6,234 nt of DNA from an uncultured Chromatiaceae bacterium (GTDB lineage: Bacteria > Pseudomonadota > Gammaproteobacteria > Enterobacterales > Alteromonadaceae). The notes below the pieces were generated by a model. That model was given only the letters and a program-made list of their open reading frames with translations, did not search any database and had not been told where the DNA came from. Below are positions 1 to 4,914 of the stretch, piece after piece; the first letter of the stretch is position 1; the number at the start of each line of letters is the position of its first letter. The stretch spans positions 1-6,234 of the forward strand of contig CAMLRA010000198.1 of assembly GCA_946482325.1 (NCBI GenBank), read 5' to 3'. A program made the position numbers and the translations under genes.

Positions 1-863
1 AACGCACATTCGCCGATGGCATAAATATCCGCATCCGATGTCTGACACTGGTCATTGATGGCTATACCGCCGCGTTCACCGACCACCAGCCCGCTGCTGC
101 GCGCAAGCTGGTCATATGGTCTGATACCGGCTGAGAACAACACCAGATCGGTCTCCAGCGCTGAACCATCCGCGAACTGCAGCTGATAGCGATTTTGAGT
201 ACCCGTCGCAATGGCTTGTGTGGCCTTGCCGGTATGCACTGTCACGCCTAGCTGCTGAATTTTCTGCGCGAGTAAAGCACCACCAGCTTGATCAAGTTGC
301 ACCGCCATCAACTGCGGCGCAAATTCGACCACATGAGTCTCAAGGCCAAGCTGTTTTAGCGCATTGGCTGCTTCTAACCCTAACAAACCACCGCCAATCA
401 CCACACCGACTTTGCTTTGTGCAGCGCTTGCTTCGATGTTCTGTAAATCCTGTAAAGTGCGATAAACCAAACAATGCGGTTGGTCATTGCCCGGAATGGA
501 CGGTACAAAAGGATATGAGCCTGTCGCTAATACCAGCTTTTCATATGAGTACACCCGACCATCCCGACAATAAACCAGGCGTTCTGTGGGAACAATTCGC
601 TCGACCCAACAATTCAGTTGTAAATCAACTTGCTGCTCCTGATACCATTGCTCCGTCGACATCGACAGTTCGGAAAAAGGCGTGCCAGTAAAGTAGGAGG
701 ACAAATAGACCCGGTCATAAGCCAACTGCGGCTCACCACACAATACCGTCACACTGCAGCCGGCATCGCGCTGGCGTAATTGTTCAATAAAATGATGTCC
801 AACCATTCCGTTGCCGATCACCAGGATCTGCGTCTTCACTGTGTCCTGTAATGTCTGTTGCAT
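1..863 (-). CDS. nirB: NADH-dependent nitrite reductase, large subunit, N-terminal part (cut by left edge)
   Basis: Cytoplasmic flavoprotein subunit that takes electrons from NADH and, with NirD, reduces nitrite to ammonium at a sirohaem-4Fe4S centre. Only the first 287 codons are present; the family is about 800-850 residues, so the Fe-S/sirohaem half lies off the left edge. Seen: an FAD-binding Rossmann motif GNGMVG at residues 17-22 followed by HHFIEQL, the NirB-type AYDRVYLSSYF at about 48-58, ATGS at 113-116, a second nucleotide-binding motif GGGLLG at 157-162 for NAD(P)H, and FSAGIRPY at about 243-250. The first 10 or so residues are a short extension. The start is the ATG at 863, preceded by AAGGGGA with about 8 nt spacing. 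The sigma-54/NtrC-type promoter and attenuator-like leader upstream suggest the assimilatory (nitrogen-regulated) rather than the respiratory version; that part is inference. A related NAD(P)H-dependent FAD oxidoreductase is possible but less likely. Confidence 0.9.
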   Translation of the reverse strand, partial: MQQTLQDTVKTQILVIGNGMVGHHFIEQLRQRDAGCSVTVLCGEPQLAYDRVYLSSYFTGTPFSELSMSTEQWYQEQQVDLQLNCWVERIVPTERLVYCRDGRVYSYEKLVLATGSYPFVPSIPGNDQPHCLVYRTLQDLQNIEASAAQSKVGVVIGGGLLGLEAANALKQLGLETHVVEFAPQLMAVQLDQAGGALLAQKIQQLGVTVHTGKATQAIATGTQNRYQLQFADGSALETDLVLFSAGIRPYDQLARSSGLVVGERGGIAINDQCQTSDADIYAIGECA

Positions 864-923
864 GTTGCTTTCCCCTTGCCTTTGCCTGCTGAGCGTGCCC
901 TCGGACTGTCATTTGCAGACAAT

Positions 924-972
924 AAAAAAAGCCCAGATCTCCCCTACTGTTTTGCAGGTTCAACTTGGGCTT
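924..972 (-). terminator. Intrinsic terminator in the nirB leader (probable attenuator)
   Basis: Read on the minus strand, AAGCCCA (972-966) pairs with TGGGCTT (935-929) and is followed at once by a run of U (930-924). The enclosed loop can itself fold: CCTGC (958-954) with GTAGG (947-943) around AAAACA. No gene ends upstream on this strand and the first codon of nirB lies 60 nt downstream, so the terminator sits in the 5' leader of nirB. That is the position of an attenuator that must be overcome for expression, as known for NasR/NasT (ANTAR)-controlled nitrate-assimilation operons. The hairpin and U-run are seen directly; the control mechanism is inference. Confidence 0.75.
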
Positions 973-981
973 CTTTGCCGG

Positions 982-1030
982 GGCAGAGTCTCGCTCTGCC
1001 TGAAATGTGTGACCAACCGGTCGTTACCAG
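982..1030 (-). promoter_or_regulatory. Two leader hairpins upstream of the nirB terminator (candidate antitermination element)
   Basis: On the minus strand, CTGG (1030-1027) and CCGG (1020-1017) can pair around the six-base loop TAACGA, using one G-U pair. Just downstream, GGCAGAG (1000-994) and CTCTGCC (988-982) form a perfect 7-bp stem with loop CGAGA. Two short hairpins followed by a terminator is the layout of RNAs bound by ANTAR antiterminators such as NasR and NasT. The loops do not clearly meet the rule I recall for ANTAR targets (hexaloop with A at position 1 and G at position 4), so the regulator assignment is weak. The second stem is firm. Confidence 0.5.
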
Positions 1031-1043
1031 ATAAAAGAGTAAA

Positions 1044-1060
1044 AGCAGTAATCGGGCCAA
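1044..1060 (-). promoter_or_regulatory. Sigma-54 (-24/-12) promoter for nirB
   Basis: The minus strand reads TTGGCCCGATTACTGCT (1060-1044), against the consensus YTGGCACGrNNNTTGCW. The invariant GG (1058-1057) and GC (1046-1045) are 10 bases apart as required, and only two core positions differ. Transcription would start near 1034, giving a leader of about 170 nt that begins just before the first leader hairpin and contains the terminator. Two NtrC-like sites lie about 100-120 bp upstream, the usual enhancer distance. Nitrogen-limitation control through RpoN is inferred. Confidence 0.65.
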
Positions 1061-1103
1061 TTTAATATGCTTTTGAATTTACTGAATAAATCTAAATCCA
1101 CCC

Positions 1104-1124
1104 CCTGAGCCGCTCAGGCTTTTT
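1104..1124 (+). terminator. Terminator-like hairpin without an upstream gene
   Basis: On the plus strand, CCTGAG (1104-1109) pairs perfectly with CTCAGG (1113-1118) across a 3-base loop and is followed by CTTTTT (1119-1124). This has the form of a small intrinsic terminator, but no plus-strand gene precedes it and the nrd promoter elements lie downstream. It may stop antisense or spurious transcription leaving the nirB promoter region, end an unseen small RNA, or simply be a palindrome between the sigma-54 promoter and its enhancer sites. Confidence 0.4.
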
Positions 1125-1140
1125 GCACTTTTTTGGGGAA
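1124..1140 (-). promoter_or_regulatory. NtrC-like binding site, promoter-proximal
   Basis: The 17-mer TGCACTTTTTTGGGGAA resembles the NtrC dyad TGCACN7GGTGCA: the left half is intact and the right half is degenerate (GGGGAA for GGTGCA). Its centre (1132) is about 98 bp upstream of the predicted sigma-54 start, within the normal NtrC enhancer range. The case rests on position and on the neighbouring second site, since the match alone is imperfect. Confidence 0.5.
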
Positions 1141-1144
1141 GCAG

Positions 1145-1161
1145 TGCACCAGTTCGCAGCA
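1145..1161 (-). promoter_or_regulatory. NtrC-like binding site, promoter-distal
   Basis: TGCACCAGTTCGCAGCA has a perfect left half (TGCACCA) and a partial right half (GCAGCA for GGTGCA). Its centre (1153) lies 21 bp, about two helical turns, from the centre of the first site, so two NtrC dimers would bind the same face of the helix, as at known nitrogen-regulated enhancers. Predicted position is about -119 relative to the nirB start. Confidence 0.5.
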
Positions 1162-1167
1162 ACTACT

Positions 1168-1197
1168 CCTGATGGGGTATCAGGCTCCGGTTTGGAG
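1168..1197. repeat. Two adjacent inverted repeats upstream of the FNR box
   Basis: CCTGAT (1168-1173) and ATCAGG (1179-1184) form a perfect 6+5+6 dyad, immediately followed by CTCC (1185-1188) and GGAG (1194-1197), a 4+5+4 dyad. They lie between the NtrC-like sites and the FNR box. They could be an operator for an unidentified regulator of either divergent promoter. I do not recognise the sequence as a known site. Confidence 0.45.
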
Positions 1198-1203
1198 CAA
1201 TCT

Positions 1204-1217
1204 TTGATCTGGATCAA
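1204..1217 (+). promoter_or_regulatory. FNR-type anaerobic activator box for nrdG-nrdD
   Basis: TTGATCTGGATCAA is an exact match to the FNR/ANR consensus TTGATN4ATCAA, and the symmetry extends one more base each side (1203-1218). The centre is at 1210.5. If the box acts from the classical class II position (-41.5), transcription would start near 1252, with TAACCT at 1239-1244 as a poor -10 that keeps the most conserved bases T, A and T. This fits an operon for an enzyme that works only without oxygen; FNR control of nrdDG is known in Escherichia coli. Confidence 0.85.
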
Positions 1218-1246
1218 ATTCCGGCCACAGCCAAAGCCTAACCTAA

Positions 1247-1262
1247 ACACCATATCTAGTAT
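1247..1262 (+). promoter_or_regulatory. NrdR-like box 1
   Basis: ACACCATATCTAGTAT matches 13 of 16 positions of the NrdR consensus acaCwATATATwGtgt. It overlaps the predicted transcription start of nrdG-nrdD. NrdR is the ATP-cone/zinc-ribbon repressor that lowers ribonucleotide reductase transcription when (d)ATP is plentiful. It normally binds paired boxes, and a partner is present 31 bp downstream. Confidence 0.65.
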
Positions 1263-1277
1263 CAAAAAAACAGAAGA

Positions 1278-1293
1278 ACACCATATATGGGAT
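1278..1293 (+). promoter_or_regulatory. NrdR-like box 2, overlapping the nrdG start codon
   Basis: ACACCATATATGGGAT matches 12 of 16 positions of the NrdR consensus. The gap to box 1 is exactly 15 bp (31 bp start to start, about three helical turns), the spacing typical of NrdR box pairs. The box contains the nrdG ATG at 1287-1289, so operator and start codon share sequence. Confidence 0.6.
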
Positions 1294-1802
1294 CTTCAAG
1301 ACCAAATCAGCTCAACACCACGGCCTGCGAAATTTTGTTGCAGGAGATCCCTGGGGAAGTCAGCCTGGCCTATCTGATCAGTGGCTGTACTTTGGGTTGT
1401 AAAGGCTGCCACAGCAGCGACAGTTGGTCCGCAGCAAATGGCGAGCCATTGACCCTAGACCGGCTAAATTCAGACTGTGAAAAATACCGGGGGCTTTTGA
1501 GCTGTGTGCTGTTTATGGGCGGTGAATGGCAAGCCGCATTCCTTGCGGAACTGCTGGATGAGTGTAGAAAAATGGGGTTACGGACCGCCCTGTATACCGG
1601 TCTTGCCTATTGTCCTACAGCGCTGCGGCCTCTGCTGGATTATGTCAAAACCGGCCCCTGGCAGGCAGAACTGGGCGGCCTCAATAACCCCAACAGTAAT
1701 CAACGCTTATACGATTTACAGCGTCAGCTGTGTCTGAATCCATTGCTATGGCCAACACCGGCACCTGCTTATGCCGCAGTGCCTGCTTTTTCACCTCAAT
1801 AA
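1287..1802 (+). CDS. nrdG: Anaerobic ribonucleotide reductase activating protein (radical SAM activase)
   Basis: Uses a 4Fe-4S cluster and S-adenosylmethionine to place the glycyl radical on NrdD. The protein has 171 residues, in the size range of NrdG. Seen: EIPGEVSLAYLISGC leading into the radical SAM motif C34-X3-C38-X2-C41 followed by H; a GGE motif at 78-80 for SAM binding; TALYTGL at 100-106; and KTGPWQAELGGL at 121-132 then SNQRLYDL, typical of this activase. The last 20 or so residues (Pro/Ala-rich) are unlike the core and look like a poorly conserved tail. The ATG at 1287 is the only reasonable start. Its ribosome site is weak (AGAAG at 1272-1276), and the start lies within an NrdR-like box. 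The gene precedes nrdD by 22 bp and is surely cotranscribed; the order nrdG-nrdD is the reverse of E. coli. Confidence 0.93.
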   Translation: MGSSRPNQLNTTACEILLQEIPGEVSLAYLISGCTLGCKGCHSSDSWSAANGEPLTLDRLNSDCEKYRGLLSCVLFMGGEWQAAFLAELLDECRKMGLRTALYTGLAYCPTALRPLLDYVKTGPWQAELGGLNNPNSNQRLYDLQRQLCLNPLLWPTPAPAYAAVPAFSPQ

Positions 1803-1824
1803 AAACTTAAAAAAGGAAATCATC

Positions 1825-3675
1825 ATGCAAGTGCTGCCACCGGATCAACTCGCTCAAAAACTCGAATTTATTCAGCAATATGTATCAGCCGCGAACCCGG
1901 CTGATGGCTCGAAACTGGATGCCAACGCCAATGTGACACAGAAAAACATCGCTACGCTGGAAGCCGAGCTGATGAAAGACTGTTTTATTCAGGTCAATCG
2001 CGCGTTAGTCAGCAGCAAAATTGCCAGTTTATTCGGTCAGCCGCTGGCAGATGAATATCACCGACAGATTGAAGCGCATGAAATCTACGTTCATGACGAA
2101 ACCAGCCTAAAACCCTATTGCGTCTCCGTCACCATGTATCCGTTTTTATTGGATGGCCTGACCAAACTGGGTGGAGAATCGCAGGCACCAAAACACCTGG
2201 AGTCTTTCTGCGGATGCTTTGTTAATTTTGTTTTTGCCGTATCGAGTCAGTTTGCCGGCGCCGTCGCAACCGTCGAATTCCTCACCTACTTTGACTATTT
2301 TGCCCGCAAAGATTATGGCGATGCTTATTTGACAACACACCGTCATCAAATTAAAAACCACCTACAGCATGTGGTCTACGCGCTAAATCAACCAGCGGCA
2401 GCACGCGGCTATCAGAGTGTGTTCTGGAACATCTCGGTCTACGACCAACATTATTTTTCCGCGATGTTTGGTGACTTTGTCTTTCCCGATTTCACTAAAC
2501 CGGACTGGCACAGCGTGCAGGCCCTGCAACTGTTTTTCTTACGTTGGTTTAACCTGGAACGGATGAAAACAGTCCTGACTTTTCCGGTGGTCACGGTGGC
2601 GATGCTGACAGAAAATCAACAATGCAAAGACCGCGATTTCGCCAGCCACATTGCAGATGAGATGGCGCAGGCCAACAGCTTTTTTGTCTATCTGTCTGAA
2701 AATGCAGATTCTTTAGCATCCTGCTGTCGTTTACGCAGTGAAATCAGCGATAAGACTTTTTCTTATTCATTAGGTGCAGGCGGTGTTGCCACCGGTTCTA
2801 TCAATGTGATCACGCTGAATATGAACCGGCTGATCCAGGATGGTCGTGACCTCGCAACAGAAGTCAGCAAAATTCAGCGTTATCAGGTCGCCTATCGTGC
2901 CTTGATGGAAGAATACAAAAATGCCGGCCTACTCACGGTGTACGATGCTGGTTTCATCAGTCTGGATAAACAGTTCCTGACCATCGGCATTAATGGCATG
3001 ACAGAAGCCGCAGAGTTTCTGGGGCTCACTCCAGGTAATAATGCGCCTTATCTGGATTTCGTCCGCGCCCAGCTGAAAGTAATTTATGACGCGAACCGAC
3101 AAGCGCGTGCGGACTATGGCTATATGTTTAATACCGAATTTGTACCGGCTGAAAATTTGGGGGTTAAAAACGCAAAATGGGATCGGGCCGACGGCTATAT
3201 GGTGAACCGGGATTGCTATAACTCCTATTTCTATCTGGTTGAGGATGAACGAAGTAATCTTTTAGATAAATTTGTTCTGCATGGCAAAACCTTGCTGGAG
3301 TATCTCGATGGTGGCTCAGCGCTACATCTGAATCTGGAAGAAAAACTGCATGCGCAGGGCAACCTTGCTCTGTTGGATTTGGCAGCAAAAACAGGCTGTA
3401 ACTATTTTTGTGTTAATGTCCGCATCACCTTATGCAACTGCTGTGAGCATATCGATAAACGCACACTGACAGCTTGTTCGAATTGCGGCAGCAACGATAT
3501 TGATTACGGTACCCGTGTTATTGGTTATCTCAAACGGGTGTCGGCTTTTAGTAAAGCACGCCGGGCTGAACATCAGCGCAGGCATTACCACTTGCAATCC
3601 GCAGCAAAACAACAGCAGACAAGTGGCAGCCGCAATCGAGCAATAGAACTTCAAGCTGAAACTACTACTCCCTAA
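1825..3675 (+). CDS. nrdD: Anaerobic (class III) ribonucleoside-triphosphate reductase, catalytic subunit
   Basis: Glycyl-radical enzyme that reduces ribonucleoside triphosphates to deoxyribonucleotides without oxygen, after activation by the adjacent NrdG. It has 616 residues, shorter than E. coli NrdD (about 710), because it begins directly with the core (DANANVTQKN at about 32-41) and lacks an N-terminal ATP-cone. Seen: YVHDETSLKPYC with a probable active-site cysteine C99; the CCRLR motif at C300-C301, which holds the thiyl-radical cysteine in this family; SYSLGAGGVATGS at about 313-325; a DGGSALHLNL loop at 495-504; zinc-site pairs C537-X2-C540 and C551-X2-C554; and the glycyl-radical loop RVIGYL, with G567 the likely radical residue. 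A basic, low-complexity tail of about 26 residues follows. The start is the ATG at 1825 with AAGGA 7 nt upstream; an in-frame ATG at 1771 would overlap nrdG and lacks a ribosome site. Whether the external reductant is formate or thioredoxin cannot be settled here. Confidence 0.95.
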   Translation: MQVLPPDQLAQKLEFIQQYVSAANPADGSKLDANANVTQKNIATLEAELMKDCFIQVNRALVSSKIASLFGQPLADEYHRQIEAHEIYVHDETSLKPYCVSVTMYPFLLDGLTKLGGESQAPKHLESFCGCFVNFVFAVSSQFAGAVATVEFLTYFDYFARKDYGDAYLTTHRHQIKNHLQHVVYALNQPAAARGYQSVFWNISVYDQHYFSAMFGDFVFPDFTKPDWHSVQALQLFFLRWFNLERMKTVLTFPVVTVAMLTENQQCKDRDFASHIADEMAQANSFFVYLSENADSLASCCRLRSEISDKTFSYSLGAGGVATGSINVITLNMNRLIQDGRDLATEVSKIQRYQVAYRALMEEYKNAGLLTVYDAGFISLDKQFLTIGINGMTEAAEFLGLTPGNNAPYLDFVRAQLKVIYDANRQARADYGYMFNTEFVPAENLGVKNAKWDRADGYMVNRDCYNSYFYLVEDERSNLLDKFVLHGKTLLEYLDGGSALHLNLEEKLHAQGNLALLDLAAKTGCNYFCVNVRITLCNCCEHIDKRTLTACSNCGSNDIDYGTRVIGYLKRVSAFSKARRAEHQRRHYHLQSAAKQQQTSGSRNRAIELQAETTTP

Positions 3676-3684
3676 TGAGTATTC

Positions 3685-3709
3685 AACTGCTCCCTTCGGG
3701 GAGCAGTTT
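3685..3709 (+). terminator. Hairpin terminator of nrdG-nrdD
   Basis: AACTGCTCCC (3685-3694) pairs perfectly with GGGAGCAGTT (3699-3708) around the very stable tetraloop TTCG. The hairpin starts 9 nt after the nrdD stop. The T-run after it is short (TTT, counting the last stem bases), so termination may be partial or helped by Rho. Confidence 0.75.
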
Positions 3710-3723
3710 GCCCTGTACTGATT

Positions 3724-3732
3724 TGCTATGCT
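3724..3732 (+). promoter_or_regulatory. Possible extended -10 promoter for the downstream small gene
   Basis: TGCTATGCT fits the extended -10 form TGnTATnnT. It lies after the nrdD terminator and about 40 bp before the next start codon, where a promoter would be needed if the terminator works. No good -35 is present, since that stretch is the terminator stem. Confidence 0.3.
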
Positions 3733-3770
3733 GCGGACCTGTAAATTGAATTTTTACGAGAGACTCTGTT

Positions 3771-4220
3771 ATGAGCTGCACACATCATCACCATCCTAAA
3801 TCAGTCACCAGTGAACCTCTCATTGACAGCTACGCCAGTTTTATTGCTTTGGCGAATACACAACAGGAACCCCAGCGGCTGCTTTGGGTGTTTGCCCGAG
3901 CTGAATTACCCAATGGGTATACAGAAGCGCAAAAACAACATTTTCTGCAGGGCCAAGGCGGTGCTTTAGAGCCGGTACTGTGCGTCGACAAACTGCCGTC
4001 TGAAGTCACTGATTTTGTCAGCCTGGTGCATGAATCTGCAGAAACCGGTGTTGAATGGGATATCGCATTTGTTGCCAGTATGTCTGGCCGAGCCGGAATT
4101 GCGCCAAACAGTGACGAAGCCATTCAACCGATGCGACTGATGCTGAATAAAATCCAGTCAGGCATTATTGCCGAGTTTCTGACTTTTGATAAAAAAGGGG
4201 AGCTGGTTAGTCTGAGCTGA
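3771..4220 (+). CDS. Conserved small protein of unknown function with CTHHHH N-terminus
   Basis: 149 residues, soluble, with no signal peptide or membrane segment. The first ten residues include Cys3-Thr-His5 to His8, a possible metal-binding tail. The body carries EPQRLLWVFARAELPNGYTEAQ (about 33-54), a Gly-rich GQGGALEPVLCVDK (61-74), then ESAETGVEWDIAFVASMSGR (88-107) and a C-terminal IIAEFLTFDKKGE. I recall small proteins with this pattern in Pseudomonas and relatives, sometimes labelled 'ribonucleotide reductase subunit alpha' in public annotation. Nothing here resembles a catalytic NrdA/NrdD domain and that label should not be taken as function. The ATG at 3771 has only a loose GAGAG upstream. 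It follows nrdD by 95 bp across a terminator, so it may be a separate unit or receive read-through. Reading frame and composition support a real gene; function is not known. Confidence 0.8.
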   Translation: MSCTHHHHPKSVTSEPLIDSYASFIALANTQQEPQRLLWVFARAELPNGYTEAQKQHFLQGQGGALEPVLCVDKLPSEVTDFVSLVHESAETGVEWDIAFVASMSGRAGIAPNSDEAIQPMRLMLNKIQSGIIAEFLTFDKKGELVSLS

Positions 4221-4273
4221 CCGCTACTTTGAGGACTTCAGACGATTTGTTTGCAATTTTTTGCAGACTCCGT

Positions 4274-4825
4274 TTAAAGTTCGATGGTTGCCAATGCTAC
4301 AGGAATGCACCGCTCCGCAGCTTTCATATCATGATAAAGATACGCCATGACGGTTGCCCCCTCTTTCAATGTACAGATTTGATCGATTGTTGTCTCACTG
4401 ACACCGGACAAGTGCTGCCTCAACAACGACTTAACTCTGTCTTTGTGCTCGCTACAGTATTGAAATAGGCGACTGTCTGCATTCGTGCATTCCGCGGATG
4501 CCTTAATAGAATAGCAGCCTCTAAATTTATCCAGCTCCGGCACCTTATTGCAAAACCACTTTGTTAATGCACCAAACAGATTGTTGATCACATCGGTATA
4601 ACTTCTACTTGGCGCGAGTTCACTTTCGAGCCATCGCAGGAAAATCGCATCCCGCTCCATCAATGTTTCCAGCACCAGCTCATCTTTACTTTCGAATTTT
4701 GCATAAAGTGTCTTTTTTGCGATCCCGGAAACAGTCAGTATTTCGTTGATCCCAACACTGTTAATACCTTTTTCATAAAACAGCTGAAAGGCAGTATCAA
4801 TCAATAGTTGACGCTTTTCGTCCAT
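4274..4825 (-). CDS. TetR/AcrR-family transcriptional regulator, NemR-like cysteines
   Basis: 183 residues. The N-terminal DNA-binding domain is clear: helix 1 RQLLIDTAFQLFYEKG (5-20), then the helix-turn-helix around 27-44 ending in KKTLYAKFESKDEL, the TetR signature. The C-terminal ligand domain is divergent, as usual. It has six cysteines (92, 104, 113, 124, 151, 173). The stretch FC..., RGCYSIKASAEC (102-113) resembles FC...SGCLTVKLSAEVC of E. coli NemR, whose central cysteine (Cys106) senses hypochlorite and electrophiles. That comparison is from memory. The start is the ATG at 4825, with AGAGG 5 nt upstream; the earlier in-frame ATG at 4852 has no ribosome site and adds residues before helix 1. 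It lies 89 bp downstream of ubiT on the same strand and faces the small gene 3771-4220 tail to tail. Targets are unknown. Confidence 0.9.
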   Translation of the reverse strand: MDEKRQLLIDTAFQLFYEKGINSVGINEILTVSGIAKKTLYAKFESKDELVLETLMERDAIFLRWLESELAPSRSYTDVINNLFGALTKWFCNKVPELDKFRGCYSIKASAECTNADSRLFQYCSEHKDRVKSLLRQHLSGVSETTIDQICTLKEGATVMAYLYHDMKAAERCIPVALATIEL

Positions 4826-4914
4826 AAATACCTCTGGTAGCAAAACTGACATCCGCTCAAAATGGAGTCACAAGGAACACAATTACAATACATCAAGACA
4901 CCACAGCGTCTGAA

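Noticed and set aside
218..1065. Plus-strand open frames at 218-691 and 811-1065
   Set aside because: The first is antisense to nirB, whose minus-strand frame shows clear NirB motifs. The second spans the nirB start and its leader and has no recognisable protein features.
1203..1218. GATCTGGAT resembling part of a thiamine (TPP) riboswitch core
   Set aside because: The bases form a perfect FNR dyad, the other TPP core elements (such as CTGAGA) are absent in order, and the downstream genes are not thiamine genes.
1771..1824. Longer nrdD start giving 18 extra residues
   Set aside because: It lies inside nrdG in another frame, has no ribosome site, and the ATG at 1825 has a strong AAGGA at good spacing and matches the family N-terminus.
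3708..3732. TTGCCC and TATGCT as a -35/-10 promoter pair
   Set aside because: The spacer is only 13 bp, too short for sigma-70; only the extended -10 element was kept, at low confidence.
3771..3800. His-rich start as a sign of vector or expression-tag contamination
   Set aside because: Only four histidines are present, the flanking DNA has no vector features, and the rest of the protein reads as a natural conserved protein.
4252..4265. TGCAATTTTTTGCA as a terminator between the convergent small gene and the TetR gene
   Set aside because: The stem is only 5 bp and A/T-rich and no T-run follows on either strand, so it cannot be supported as an intrinsic terminator.
4826..4852. Upstream ATG for the TetR gene at 4852
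   Set aside because: No ribosome site precedes it, whereas AGAGG sits 5 nt before the ATG at 4825, directly before helix 1 of the DNA-binding domain.
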